From Bacteroidales bacterium (lineage in GTDB: Bacteria > Bacteroidota > Bacteroidia > Bacteroidales > F082), in the NCBI GenBank assembly GCA_016285355.1, contig JAEEQP010000020.1:1-64000 (forward strand): DNA of 64,000 bases, read 5' to 3'. Each line of letters opens with the position of its first letter. Within the stretch, counting starts at the first letter, position 1. Positions 1-9,011 of the stretch are shown one piece after another. A program made the translations under genes and the position numbers. Under the pieces are notes generated by a model. It was not told where the DNA came from, searched no databases, and saw only the letters and a list, made by a program, of their open reading frames with translations.

Positions 1-111
1 TTCCTTCACGATTTTGAAGGTTTCCATGTTAGGGTCGGTGTCTTTCTTGCAAGAACCAAAACCTATGCAGAAAGCACACAATAACAAAAAGATAGAATGA
101 CCAATTTTCAT
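1..111 (-). CDS. Partial lipoprotein, tandem paralogue of the next gene (C-terminal part outside window)
   Basis: Only the first 37 codons are inside the window. The start is ATG at 111. The encoded residues are a lipoprotein signal (MKIGHSIFLL..., Cys at about residue 21 followed by Lys-Lys) and the beginning of the N-terminal domain. All 111 bases match 1799..1909, the start of the 188..1909 gene, so this is a recent tandem copy. It lies 76 bases downstream of the stop of that gene on the same strand, consistent with one operon. What its C-terminus carries cannot be seen; by analogy it would be a fibronectin-like/InlB/FISUMP-type surface lipoprotein (inference). Confidence 0.8.
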   Translation of the reverse strand, partial: MKIGHSIFLLLCAFCIGFGSCKKDTDPNMETFKIVKE

Positions 112-186
112 CTTAAGCAACTGTTTGAATCAATTATTTTACGTTAAAACTAAACAAACTGAATGGATACCGTTCAGAACGAGAGC
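1..186. repeat. Direct repeat copy A (pairs with 1799..1986)
   Basis: About 185 bases here match 1799..1986 with only one or two substitutions and single-base indels, all in the noncoding part. The repeat covers the lipoprotein start, the leader, and at the far end the last few codons and stop of the barrel-like gene (Ser-Phe-stop). It marks the edge of a segmental duplication that extends left of the window. Confidence 0.9.
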
Positions 187-187
187 C

Positions 188-1909
188 TTACTCGCTTGGG
201 CATACGAGGCGTACAGAGAACCCACAAAATCGATCGGCGGGATGATCGGTAATGGAGCCACCGCCGATGCACAACACCCAAGCACAGGCTCCACCCGCAG
301 CTGTGGCCGACCAGTAGTTTCCAAAGTTCCCCGCATTACTGACCACAGTTCCCTCACGAGATCCTGCTGAGGGCAGGAAGACTGCACCATATTGCTCCAA
401 AATGCTCCATTGAGATGTCGTGATAATATTGCTACTGAAGTTGGCATTGCCATTATTTATTTCATTCAGCGTATAATACGTTGAATTCCAGTCATCAGGT
501 AGAACTATCAAGCCACGTGCTCTACCTACTGTCGCCATCGCATAGCGAATTCCTGAATTGGTGTTACGCGTATACAATATATACCACCATTCTGTCTTGG
601 TCAAAGTGCGCCACTGACTGGAGATGTTACCGCCATTGGATATGGCATTATACTGACCCCAATCAGAATTGGCATAAGTGCCAACCAAATCGTACCCTCC
701 TGAAGGGCCGTACGACTCACCTGTTTCGTCGCAATTCCAAGGCTGGAAGTAGAGGTTGCCGCAATTCCACCCACTCGTACCCCAACCGAAAAGGTCACGG
801 TCAACGTTTTGGCTTGCACTATTTTGTCCTGTGGTGACACCAAGAAAACCCCATTGGGTATCAGCAAACTTCCAGTAGGGTGTGGTTGCACTGCCAATAT
901 ACTGCAAGTTACCTCGTGAGAAGTACACCTTGCCACCGCCATCATTAATCGTGAACTTGCCGTTTATTGCACCTTGCGGGGCATTGCTACCGCCGCCACC
1001 GCCACTGTTTGTAAAATTCGCCACCAAAGACCTACTGCCAGTCACTGTAAATGTATAGCTGGCATCGGAGGAAACCTGAGACCCATTCTCCGTCCAATTG
1101 ACAAAGGTATAGGTCGGGTTGGCCGTTGCCTTCACAGTGCATTGTTCACCTATAGCGTATGAGCCAGCACCATTCACCGTGCCACCTTCCTCAGGGTTAC
1201 AACTCAACGCAATATTTACTGACATTCCAGGGACAGGGGTGGTCTCAAACACTAATTCTTCACCATAGCCAACGCCCGCGGCATTCATGGCGTATGCACG
1301 CACATAATACTTTGTTTCTATTGCCAAGTTTTCCATGCGTAGGGTGTATGGTCCAAGACCACCGTTGGTATGTTTCATGCTCTCATCTTCCAAGGTCGGA
1401 TCGCCGTAGGTATTCCAACAGATGCCGCGCTCTGTTACTTCCAAACCGCCGTCAGAGAGTACTTCACATTTGATACGGAATACAGTGGTATCAATTGCAG
1501 TCACATCTATAGTTTTTACGGTAGGCAACTCGTTCAAGGTAGTAAAATCGCTGATTTCAGTCAAAAAATCCTCCTTGGATCCCAAATCCACTTCATAACG
1601 ATAATGATACATTGTGCCTGATTGCAAGCCTGTGACTTTCACAGAATAGGCCTTTCCGTTCACTTCGGCCACAAAAACATCAGATCCAAACAGTTGCTCA
1701 CTGGTTCCTACCCTCACCTTGATGCCATTAATCTTGCCAGAATATTGATATGTGCCAGAAATGGTGGCAGAGTTAGTCTCTACCGTGATTTTTTCCATTT
1801 CCTTCACGATTTTGAAGGTTTCCATGTTAGGGTCGGTGTCTTTCTTGCAAGAACCAAAACCTATGCAGAAAGCACACAATAACAAAAAGATAGAATGACC
1901 AATTTTCAT
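188..1909 (-). CDS. Surface lipoprotein: N-terminal domain, FN3-like repeat, InlB B-like repeat, FISUMP/DUF1566-like C-terminus
   Basis: 573 residues from ATG 1909; a TTG three codons upstream is less likely because the signal peptide MKIGHSIFLLLCAF begins at the ATG. A lipobox ends at Cys21, followed by Lys-Lys. Order: N-terminal domain shared with the genes at 3711 and 5958; one repeat of the 'RGICW...GLGPY...KYYVRAYAMN' type; one InlB B-like repeat (EEGGTVNGAGSYAIGE...FVNWTENG, ending VANF); a Gly-rich linker; and a C-terminal module starting APQGAINGKFTI and ending in NYWSAT...GFSVRLVC, like FISUMP/DUF1566 lectin-like folds of Bacteroidota surface proteins. It is probably an outer-membrane surface lipoprotein; ligand unknown. 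Gap of 64 bases to the upstream gene, so likely cotranscribed. Confidence 0.75.
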   Translation of the reverse strand: MKIGHSIFLLLCAFCIGFGSCKKDTDPNMETFKIVKEMEKITVETNSATISGTYQYSGKINGIKVRVGTSEQLFGSDVFVAEVNGKAYSVKVTGLQSGTMYHYRYEVDLGSKEDFLTEISDFTTLNELPTVKTIDVTAIDTTVFRIKCEVLSDGGLEVTERGICWNTYGDPTLEDESMKHTNGGLGPYTLRMENLAIETKYYVRAYAMNAAGVGYGEELVFETTPVPGMSVNIALSCNPEEGGTVNGAGSYAIGEQCTVKATANPTYTFVNWTENGSQVSSDASYTFTVTGSRSLVANFTNSGGGGGSNAPQGAINGKFTINDGGGKVYFSRGNLQYIGSATTPYWKFADTQWGFLGVTTGQNSASQNVDRDLFGWGTSGWNCGNLYFQPWNCDETGESYGPSGGYDLVGTYANSDWGQYNAISNGGNISSQWRTLTKTEWWYILYTRNTNSGIRYAMATVGRARGLIVLPDDWNSTYYTLNEINNGNANFSSNIITTSQWSILEQYGAVFLPSAGSREGTVVSNAGNFGNYWSATAAGGACAWVLCIGGGSITDHPADRFCGFSVRLVCPSE

Positions 1910-1986
1910 ATTAAGCAACTGTTTGAATCAATTATTTTACGTTAAAAACTAAACAAAATGAATGGAATACCGTTCAGAACGAGAAT
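1799..1986. repeat. Direct repeat copy B (pairs with 1..186)
   Basis: Second copy of the repeat described at the left edge. It contains the 5' end of the 188..1909 lipoprotein gene, its leader, and the last codons of the 1974..2783 gene. The similarity stops just inside that gene, which places the duplication junction there. Confidence 0.9.
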
Positions 1987-2783
1987 CCCAACCCAACTTT
2001 CCCTTCAACAGTCTGGAACTGGGTGGTGACCGCTTCCAAAGAAACCACGAAGCCGCTCAGATTCAGTTGCAGGCCTGCCGAGAGGTCGATGCCCTCGAAG
2101 CTGGAGTCCTTGATGCGGTTCCATGAGCCGTCGCTGACTTGCCAGCGCATGGTGCGGTTGCCATAACCGACGCCGACGCGGGCACACAACGGGCCTGAGA
2201 TGCGCATGATTCCGCCACCCATCACAGAGAGACGCATTTTCGACCTCTCACCTGTATAAGACGGCAGATAACCTCCAGTGGTATAACCGTTGGCATCGCA
2301 ATCTTCAGCAAATTCAAATCCGCTGAAGTTACCGTTGGTCATCACGCTGACAAACCAACCAAAATGCCACACTTGACCCACACTGAAACCAAACGAAGAC
2401 TGAGGCAGGAACGAATAGGCACCGTTGAAGGTAACAAAGGTTTCCTTGTACCACTTTTCTTTCAGTTTCACACTCAATTTGAAACGTACATTGTCCTCTT
2501 CAAACGCATCGGTATTGAACTCCTTCAGGATATTCCAAGTGATGCTGTGGTTGTAGCCGGCAGGCACATTGTTGAGGTCACCGCTGACTTCCGTCAAAGG
2601 GCCACGGTAGTTCTCGCCGCCGTCTAAGGAGACATAAAGACGCACAAATTCTGCCGGGCTGGACAGGTCGTATTCCACAATGATAGAGTTGTCTTTCTGC
2701 GACACGTTGACAATCTGCTGTGCCTTTACTGCAACAACGGAAAACGCTATAAAGATAGCAGTCAATATGATATTCTTTCTCAT
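1974..2783 (-). CDS. Exported barrel-like protein
   Basis: 269 residues with a Sec signal peptide (MRKNIILTAIFIAFSVVAVKAQQ). An N-terminal beta-rich region of about 100 residues (YDLSSPAEFVRLYVSLDGG, YNHSITWNIL) is followed by about 155 residues of alternating glycine/aromatic strands (FGFSVGQVWHFGWFVS, SVMGGGIMRIS, ARVGVGYG) ending in VGLGFSF, a C-terminal Phe as in many outer-membrane beta-barrels. The C-terminal part is clearly homologous to the end of the PEGA protein at 16338..18179. Family not recognised by name; outer-membrane location is inferred. It sits 8 bases downstream of the caspase gene, so the two are probably translated from one message. Confidence 0.7.
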   Translation of the reverse strand: MRKNIILTAIFIAFSVVAVKAQQIVNVSQKDNSIIVEYDLSSPAEFVRLYVSLDGGENYRGPLTEVSGDLNNVPAGYNHSITWNILKEFNTDAFEEDNVRFKLSVKLKEKWYKETFVTFNGAYSFLPQSSFGFSVGQVWHFGWFVSVMTNGNFSGFEFAEDCDANGYTTGGYLPSYTGERSKMRLSVMGGGIMRISGPLCARVGVGYGNRTMRWQVSDGSWNRIKDSSFEGIDLSAGLQLNLSGFVVSLEAVTTQFQTVEGKVGLGFSF

Positions 2784-2791
2784 AGCTTTAC

Positions 2792-3691
2792 TTATTTATT
2801 GAATTTCTCTTTTTTCCAGTCAGTCATGGTCGAGGTAGTGGTAGGGGTTTGACTCTTAGAGTTTTCCACCAACGACATGCGCGACACTTTTTCAGTGATA
2901 AAATCAGACAGTTCGCCGTAGCTGACATTGCCCTTGGTTTCCTGTAGTTTCTTCAGCAAGAAATAGGTGAACATGCCATGCGACTTGTCCTGATAGACAT
3001 ACGCGGTTTCATCGCCTTGTGCAGCCGAGAACACGACGGAGTTTCCTTTCAGTTGTCCTCCCTTCGACTTGATGGCGACACCTCTATTCTGTTCCATCAT
3101 CTCGCCGCTACGGTTGGCACCGCTGAAACAGGCATCGATGAAATAGGTTACAGAAGCCGCATCGGTGTTGCCAAGGTCGGCATACATCTTGTCCAAACTA
3201 TAACCAGACTCAGGACGGGAAGCATAGCCGTCGACAGGAAGCAGGTAAGAATTCAAAGTGGACTCACTGGGCATGCCGTGACCGGAATAATAAACGATAC
3301 CCTTCGCCTCACCCTTATGCGTGGCAAGGACACTTTTCAGCCAATCCACTTCAAATTCCATGTTGTTCTTGGTGGCATTGGCGCGAAAATGCACATTCTT
3401 TTCCGGAATACCCAAGGTTTTCACACAATACTCCTTGAACACTTCTCCGTCATGGGCAGCAAAGGGAACCGACTGTTCCAACTGATATTTCTCATTGGCG
3501 AAGATGACGCAGAAGGTCTTGTCGTTCACCGTTCTGGCTTGAGGAATGTTCTGGTCGACATCCGAAAGCCTGACCTTGTTCTTGATGTTGCCGACGCTGA
3601 AGCTGTAAGTGTCTGACTCCACGTCGACGGTTTGGGCCATGCCCACGGCTCCCATTAGAGCCAAACCTAATAACAAAATTGATTTTTTCAT
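2792..3691 (-). CDS. Secreted caspase-fold (peptidase C14) protease
   Basis: 299 residues with a signal peptide cleaved near residue 19 (GAVGMAQ). Residues about 55-250 form a caspase-like p20 fold. The catalytic His is His138 in YYSGHG and the nucleophile is Cys188 in FIDACFSG; the following SAAQGDETAY stretch is the typical post-catalytic strand. C14 caspases cleave after basic or acidic residues; specificity is not readable here. The protein is exported, unlike cytoplasmic metacaspases used in abortive infection. It lies in a run with a DUF4384 protein and repeat lipoproteins. DUF4384 is often fused to caspase domains in other bacteria (recall), so a shared function is plausible. Confidence 0.88.
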   Translation of the reverse strand: MKKSILLLGLALMGAVGMAQTVDVESDTYSFSVGNIKNKVRLSDVDQNIPQARTVNDKTFCVIFANEKYQLEQSVPFAAHDGEVFKEYCVKTLGIPEKNVHFRANATKNNMEFEVDWLKSVLATHKGEAKGIVYYSGHGMPSESTLNSYLLPVDGYASRPESGYSLDKMYADLGNTDAASVTYFIDACFSGANRSGEMMEQNRGVAIKSKGGQLKGNSVVFSAAQGDETAYVYQDKSHGMFTYFLLKKLQETKGNVSYGELSDFITEKVSRMSLVENSKSQTPTTTSTMTDWKKEKFNK

Positions 3692-3710
3692 CTGATTAGT
3701 ATTTTATTAA

Positions 3711-5927
3711 TTATCTTTTCTTTGTATTTCTCTCCATCTCAAACTGAAGAGGACCATCTATGTGAATTCCATTGGAATCCAAGTTATACACTCCTGTAAT
3801 TCTCATAGGATTATTCAAATCATCAATTTCTCCATTCAATTCCACCGTACCAATTAATCCAGCAACAGAATAAGGTAATGAAATAGTAATGGTTCCTTCG
3901 CTATTTATCAAGTATTGGCCCGATGTAGTGGAATAGTCAAAACAATTGGCGGTCCCATCTTCATTCAATGTAACCAATACATTTTCGGCGTATGGTGAAC
4001 CATCATTATTATATATCGTGCATAACCAGTCACCTGCGATATTAAAGCTGCTAGTAGTGAAACTGATTTCAATACTGCTATAACCCGTTCCAAATCCATT
4101 GGTTGCGTATGCACGGACATAGTACGTCGTTCCTGGAGTCAGATTATTCATTTCCACTTCAAAGGATTCGCTCCCTTGACCTCCTGAAGCAAAATTATCG
4201 TCCAATGTCGGTCTGTGACTCGTGCTCCAGCAGAGACCCTTTTCTGACACTGCGGAATAACCTTCCTCCAACACATAACCCATACCAATGGCTGAGACCT
4301 TTGTAATGTCGTGGACGTTGAATATCTTCACCATCGGTAGACCTTCAATCTGCAAGGTTTCAAAGCTCACCTCATTACCGTATGCAGTTCCGGCACTGTT
4401 GGTTGCATAGGCACGCACATAATAGGTCGTATAGGGTTCCAAGTCAGTCATTTGTATGGTGTAGTTGCCTGACCCAGTGCCGCTGTCGACATGGCTGTTG
4501 TCAATAGTGGGATTATGGTTAATGCTCCAACACAGGCCGCGCTCCATCACTGTCGCACCGCCATCACCTATGACTCCTCCACTACCTACAGCTGAAGTCT
4601 GGGTGATATCCATTATTACCTCAAACGTCATCACATCTGGTAAAGCAGGACCTCCCTGCCCCACCGTGAAGCTCACTTCCTCGCCGTATGCCATTCCGAT
4701 GGAGTTTTCAGCGTATGCACGCACATAGTAAGTCGTCAAGTTTGCAAGATGAGGCAGCAAGCCACTGAACTCTCCTACCCCATTGCCACAGTCCACATGG
4801 ATGTCTGCTACGGTTGGGTTATGCTCGATGCTCCAGCACAGGCCACGACGCATCACAGCCGCGCCACCGTCGCTCACCACCGTACCATGGCCCGTCGCCG
4901 ACGACAAGGTGATGTTGCTCACCATATCGGTGGTTACTATGGGTACCGTTGTTTCCGACATGGCAACAAAACTCATTTCTGCGCCGTATGAAACTCCCAA
5001 GCTGTTGATGGCATAAGCACGTACATAATAGGTGGCGTTTCCTTCAAGATTCATCAGTTGGCAAGTGTATACGCCTGCACCTGCGCCTGCGGTCACATGA
5101 AGACCGCTCGTCGTGGGAAAGTGCTCCTTGCCGTAGCACACGCCATGCTCCAAGACGGCACTCGCACCCTCACTCGTCACTTCACCGCTCACCGTTGCCT
5201 GAAGCATCGCGTTGTCCGTGATGCCAATAGTATGCACTTCGGGCAAACTTCCTACCGCCATGGTCACAAATGTCAGCTCCTCACCGTATGAAACGCCCTT
5301 GCTGTTGCCGGCAAAAGCGCGTGCATAATAGGTCTTTTCCGGCTGTAGGTTGGTCAACTCACAAGTGAAAGGACCGTTGCCCTCACCAGCGTTAGCGTAT
5401 TCGTCGCCCACATTCGGATTGTGGTTCATACTCCAGCAGATACCGCGAAGCGTCACCGGATCGCCGCCGCCGTTGTCTGACACGTTGCCGCTCATCTCGG
5501 CACGGTTCACACCAACCGAAACCACTTCTTTCGTCTGCACCTCCGGCAGTTTGTACTCTTCCGTAGTGAAAGTCTTTATCTCCGTTCGGTAAGGTAACTT
5601 TCCGCCGTATTCCACCGCATAGCGGTAGTAATATTTCGTATTCGTGCGGAGGTTTTTCACCTCAACACTGAAATCGGTGCCCTCAATCAGAGCACGGTGG
5701 GCATCGCTATCCATCAAATCGGCTTGACGGCCTAGTTCCAAGGTGATGCCGTCTATCGTCCCAGAATAGGCGTAAGTGCCTGTAATATTCACCGACTGCG
5801 TTGTAGTTTCAACCTTCTCGTTCTCTATTTTGAACGTGTCCTTGTTAACCTCAGCGTCTTTCTTACAGGAAACCGTAACGGCCAACAGGGCAAAAAGGAA
5901 AATTGATAAAATACTATACTTTTTCAT
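3711..5927 (-). CDS. Repeat lipoprotein with five FN3-like domains
   Basis: 738 residues from ATG 5927; the ATG four codons upstream (5939) would spoil the signal peptide MKKYSILSIFLFALLAVTVSC. Lipobox Cys followed by Lys-Lys. After the shared N-terminal domain come five repeats of about 95 residues, each starting with a Leu-Pro or Val-Pro-x-Val motif, with a central [RK]G[IVL]C[WY] signature and ending TYYVRAYAxNSxG(x)YG. The last about 110 residues (IAGDWLCTIYN..., FEMERNTKKR) resemble a lipocalin-like beta domain and are unrelated to the FISUMP end of the neighbour. Probably a surface-exposed adhesin or binding scaffold (inference). Spaced 19 bases from the caspase gene. Confidence 0.75.
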   Translation of the reverse strand: MKKYSILSIFLFALLAVTVSCKKDAEVNKDTFKIENEKVETTTQSVNITGTYAYSGTIDGITLELGRQADLMDSDAHRALIEGTDFSVEVKNLRTNTKYYYRYAVEYGGKLPYRTEIKTFTTEEYKLPEVQTKEVVSVGVNRAEMSGNVSDNGGGDPVTLRGICWSMNHNPNVGDEYANAGEGNGPFTCELTNLQPEKTYYARAFAGNSKGVSYGEELTFVTMAVGSLPEVHTIGITDNAMLQATVSGEVTSEGASAVLEHGVCYGKEHFPTTSGLHVTAGAGAGVYTCQLMNLEGNATYYVRAYAINSLGVSYGAEMSFVAMSETTVPIVTTDMVSNITLSSATGHGTVVSDGGAAVMRRGLCWSIEHNPTVADIHVDCGNGVGEFSGLLPHLANLTTYYVRAYAENSIGMAYGEEVSFTVGQGGPALPDVMTFEVIMDITQTSAVGSGGVIGDGGATVMERGLCWSINHNPTIDNSHVDSGTGSGNYTIQMTDLEPYTTYYVRAYATNSAGTAYGNEVSFETLQIEGLPMVKIFNVHDITKVSAIGMGYVLEEGYSAVSEKGLCWSTSHRPTLDDNFASGGQGSESFEVEMNNLTPGTTYYVRAYATNGFGTGYSSIEISFTTSSFNIAGDWLCTIYNNDGSPYAENVLVTLNEDGTANCFDYSTTSGQYLINSEGTITISLPYSVAGLIGTVELNGEIDDLNNPMRITGVYNLDSNGIHIDGPLQFEMERNTKKR

Positions 5928-5957
5928 AATGGGAATCAATTAGTTAAATAATACATA

Positions 5958-7232
5958 TCACTTTTTTGCAGCGATGATAAACGACACTTCGCCACCGTAA
6001 GCTATGCCCTTGGCATTGACCGCGTATGCACGCACATAATACGTGACATTTTGTTCCAAACCCGTTATATGGCATGAGAATACGCCCACGCCCGAACCGC
6101 TGGCGAGATGCGTATCATCAACCGTCGGATTGTGGTTTGTGCCCCAGCAGATGCCTCTTTCGGTGACCACAGCCCCACCGTCATCCACAACAATGCCGCC
6201 ACCGGTGGCCATGTCATCCATAATGCTCATGACATCTTTTGTCAACACGGTAGGTAGTGTCACTTCCGACTCTAAAGTAACGGTGACCTCATTACTGTAA
6301 GCCACACCATGACCGTTCACTGCGTAGGCACGTACGTAATACTTGGTATTTGAGGCCAAACCCGTGATGTTGCGTGCGAATGAGCCTAAGCCGTCGCCAC
6401 AGCTTTCATGGTAGTCGTTCATGACAGGAGTGGGGGTCGTATTCCAGCAGATACCTCTGACAATCACCGCACTGGCACCTTGTTCGGCAACGGTTGCAGT
6501 GACGGAAAACGAGCCGGTACCCACAGGTGTGATTTCCTCAATGGACACGGTGGGAAGTGCTCCCATAGGCTTTGTCGTAAAGCTGACTTCATTACCGTAA
6601 GCGATACCCTTGCTATTGCCGGCAAAAGCACGCACATAATAGGTTTGATCGGCTTGCAACTCGCTCATCACACAGTCGAAAGCACCCGTGCCTGTTCCAG
6701 CGTAGACATAAAAGTCACCGATGGTCGGGTCGTGCCTCAAGCTCCAGCACAAGCCGCGCACCGTCACCGGGTCGCCGCCGCCATCACTCGTCACCTCACC
6801 ATGACCATGAGCCATACTGGTCTGAACGTCATCCACTTCCTCGGTCTTCACAACAGGCAATTGGAAATCTTCCGTTGCAAACGTATTCACATTGGTCTTG
6901 TATGTGGACGAAGCACCATAATCAACTTCATAGCAATAATAGTAATCGACCACAGGCTGAAGCCCCATGATGGTAACGTTGAATTGGTCATCGACCAAAA
7001 CCGTCCTGTAGTTTTCAGCATCCGACAAATCCGCCTTTTGGCCGATTTTCACTTCGATGCTGTTGATTCTGCCACCATACTCGTATGTGCCTTCCATGCG
7101 GACCGACAAGGCATCGGCGACAATCTTTTCCTTTGTCACTTTAAAGGTTGTGATGTTGACATCTTTATCCTTTTTGCAGCTTGCAAACGCAACAAGAGCA
7201 AAAACAGCTATAATTAGTTTGTAGTTTTTCAT
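5958..7232 (-). CDS. Repeat lipoprotein with three FN3-like domains
   Basis: 424 residues; signal MKNYKLIIAVFALVAFASC with lipobox Cys followed by Lys-Lys. The N-terminal domain (ITTFKVTKEK...GTYEYGGRINSIEV) matches that of the 3711 and 188 genes; it is followed by three repeats of the RG[IL]CW type. It ends straight after the third repeat with no extra C-terminal module, so it looks like a shorter version of the downstream protein. Located between the DUF4384 gene (25 bases upstream) and the five-repeat lipoprotein (30 bases). Function unknown; a cell-surface role is inferred from the lipobox. Confidence 0.75.
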   Translation of the reverse strand: MKNYKLIIAVFALVAFASCKKDKDVNITTFKVTKEKIVADALSVRMEGTYEYGGRINSIEVKIGQKADLSDAENYRTVLVDDQFNVTIMGLQPVVDYYYCYEVDYGASSTYKTNVNTFATEDFQLPVVKTEEVDDVQTSMAHGHGEVTSDGGGDPVTVRGLCWSLRHDPTIGDFYVYAGTGTGAFDCVMSELQADQTYYVRAFAGNSKGIAYGNEVSFTTKPMGALPTVSIEEITPVGTGSFSVTATVAEQGASAVIVRGICWNTTPTPVMNDYHESCGDGLGSFARNITGLASNTKYYVRAYAVNGHGVAYSNEVTVTLESEVTLPTVLTKDVMSIMDDMATGGGIVVDDGGAVVTERGICWGTNHNPTVDDTHLASGSGVGVFSCHITGLEQNVTYYVRAYAVNAKGIAYGGEVSFIIAAKK

Positions 7233-7257
7233 CGTTTTAGATTATTTAATCTGATTG

Positions 7258-8148
7258 TCAATTTTTTACGATAGAAACAGGCTTGATTAAAACCTGCATG
7301 TCCTTGTCGGCACGACGGCACTTCAGCAGCCATTTCTGGAATTCGGAGAAGGGAAGCTGTCGTGGCAAACTTTCGAGTTTACCATTCACATCCACCACCT
7401 TATATGATTCGTCATCATTGGCTTTGGTGAATTTGTTGGGAGAAAAAATGACATAGACCATGTTCTGAACGAGGTCTCCCTTTGCGCAAGTCAGCACATA
7501 TTCTTCGCAGACCTCGCCTTTTTCGGCATCATTCTCCGAAAACAGCAGATACGACTTGTTGGCCTTCACCATGAATTGTCCATCTTCGTCCTCCTCGTAA
7601 GGCAAAAGACAATAGGCATCGCCTTCCTCATCCATCAGATAAACAGCCAGATAGCCCTTGGCAGGCGACCTGAACGAAAGGTAAATGTTTTCGCCATGAC
7701 GGAACCGGTCTTCGTCGTAATCGCTGGCCGTATTCTTCAGCAACTTGGCATTAATATCGATACGCGCCGAAACAATTTCCCGAGCACTTCCCCACACTTT
7801 GGCGTTCACAATCATAAACTCCTCCGCGAAGTTCAATTGCACTTCAGGCTCTTTCGTGTCGCCAAGCCACTCGCCTTTCACCGTGCTTTCGCCCAACGAC
7901 AAGAAGTTAGAATTCGACTTGCCGTTGTCGTTCTGTATCACGCTGGTGCTGTGCATGTCGATCAATGTGCCAAAAGCGTCGGCCAAAGCCTGGATTTTAG
8001 CCTTCTCAATCGCGGTTTCCCTTGCCACATTGGGAGCCACGTTCAAAGGCGCATAATAAGTGTATTCCCCCGACACCTGACGCTCCTTTTGAGCGAAAGA
8101 CATCAGAGGGAATACAATTGCTACAACAAGCAATACCACTCTGTTCAT
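7258..8148 (-). CDS. Exported DUF4384 protein
   Basis: 296 residues with a signal peptide (MNRVVLLVVAIVFPLMSFAQ). Residues about 30-130 contain the ARETAIEKAKIQALADAFG pattern seen in FlgT/LPP20-like N-terminal domains. Residues about 150-240 match DUF4384: GENIYLSFRSPAKGYLAVYLMDE followed by AYCLLPYEE and a strand-rich end. DUF4384 is recalled as a partner domain of caspase and Ser/Thr kinase proteins; here a secreted caspase is encoded three genes downstream. Gap of 15 bases to the upstream gene, supporting one operon. Molecular role unknown. Confidence 0.75.
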   Translation of the reverse strand: MNRVVLLVVAIVFPLMSFAQKERQVSGEYTYYAPLNVAPNVARETAIEKAKIQALADAFGTLIDMHSTSVIQNDNGKSNSNFLSLGESTVKGEWLGDTKEPEVQLNFAEEFMIVNAKVWGSAREIVSARIDINAKLLKNTASDYDEDRFRHGENIYLSFRSPAKGYLAVYLMDEEGDAYCLLPYEEDEDGQFMVKANKSYLLFSENDAEKGEVCEEYVLTCAKGDLVQNMVYVIFSPNKFTKANDDESYKVVDVNGKLESLPRQLPFSEFQKWLLKCRRADKDMQVLIKPVSIVKN

Positions 8149-8163
8149 ACTCAGCGTATTGCT

Positions 8164-8802
8164 TTAGAATCCGATAATATCGTCCACTTTTCCGGCAAGC
8201 TCGCTGGCATCCTTTTCCAATTCACCCCTCAAAGCTTCCTTGGCGGCTCTCATGGCCAACGCCTGGCTGTAATAGACGATGACACGAACTTCGATATTGC
8301 CATTGGGAAGGTCGCGATACAACTTCACAGGGGTAATCACCTGACCCAACTTTTGGGCGACAAGATTCTTACCTGCACTCACACTGGTGGCCAATGAAGT
8401 GGCTTCGTCTCTTGTGATTTCCTTATTGGCCAATTTGTTGTCGATGATTTGAATCACGCGTGTCTCCATCTTGCCAGCCAAATCCATCTTCGACAGATTC
8501 TGTGCTTGGAACAAGGCGGCATCATACATCTGACCCACGGTCATGGCCTCACCTTGGATGAACTTATCGTAGCCGAATTCGTCTCTTTGGTACTGCATCT
8601 TGTACGAATCGATGAGTTGAAGCTCCATCGAGGGATTACCTGGAGCCACTTTCCAGCCCTCTTTCGCCAACTGTTTGGCATCCTTCTTGGCGGCCTTCTC
8701 GATTTGTTTCAGCTGTTTTTTGTCAAGTTGTGCGTAAGAGTTACTTGGCATGGCAATGGCCATAGTGACCACGAACAGTAAAAACATTCCTAACTTTTTC
8801 AT
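8164..8802 (-). CDS. Exported LPP20-like protein, first gene of the caspase operon
   Basis: 212 residues with a signal peptide (MKKLGMFLLFVVTMAIAMPSNSYAQ). The mature start is a Lys-rich amphipathic helix (KKQLKQIEKAAKKDAKQLAKEG), followed by a region with a helix that may pair with the FlgT/LPP20 fold (YDAALFQAQNLSKMDLAGKME) and a C-terminal strand/helix region (NIEVRVIVYYSQALAMRAAKEALRGEL). It resembles the LPP20 family by pattern only. It is the first gene downstream of a good promoter at 8955..8985, with a roughly 150-base leader, and therefore probably heads the operon that runs to the left edge. Confidence 0.65.
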   Translation of the reverse strand: MKKLGMFLLFVVTMAIAMPSNSYAQLDKKQLKQIEKAAKKDAKQLAKEGWKVAPGNPSMELQLIDSYKMQYQRDEFGYDKFIQGEAMTVGQMYDAALFQAQNLSKMDLAGKMETRVIQIIDNKLANKEITRDEATSLATSVSAGKNLVAQKLGQVITPVKLYRDLPNGNIEVRVIVYYSQALAMRAAKEALRGELEKDASELAGKVDDIIGF

Positions 8803-8954
8803 TTTACTTTTCCTTTCTTTTTTTGATTAATTATGATTTGATTATTGTTTGATTTGCCGTATAGAGTATCTGACTTCAAATAATTAGTCCGCTTAAAAAC
8901 AATTTTTGTGCCATTATTCTATCACCCATTATTTATTACACAAATTTCACGGTG

Positions 8955-8985
8955 CAAATATACAAATAGAAACGGTAAAGACAAA
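8955..8985 (-). promoter_or_regulatory. Bacteroidota-type promoter for the caspase/lipoprotein operon
   Basis: Read on the minus strand it has TTTG (8982..8985), a 19-base spacer, then TATATTTG (8955..8962), a full match to the TTTG-N19-TAnnTTTG consensus. It points to the gene starting at 8802. Confidence 0.7.
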
Positions 8986-9011
8986 TTTTTGGCAAAAATA
9001 ATGTCTATCCA

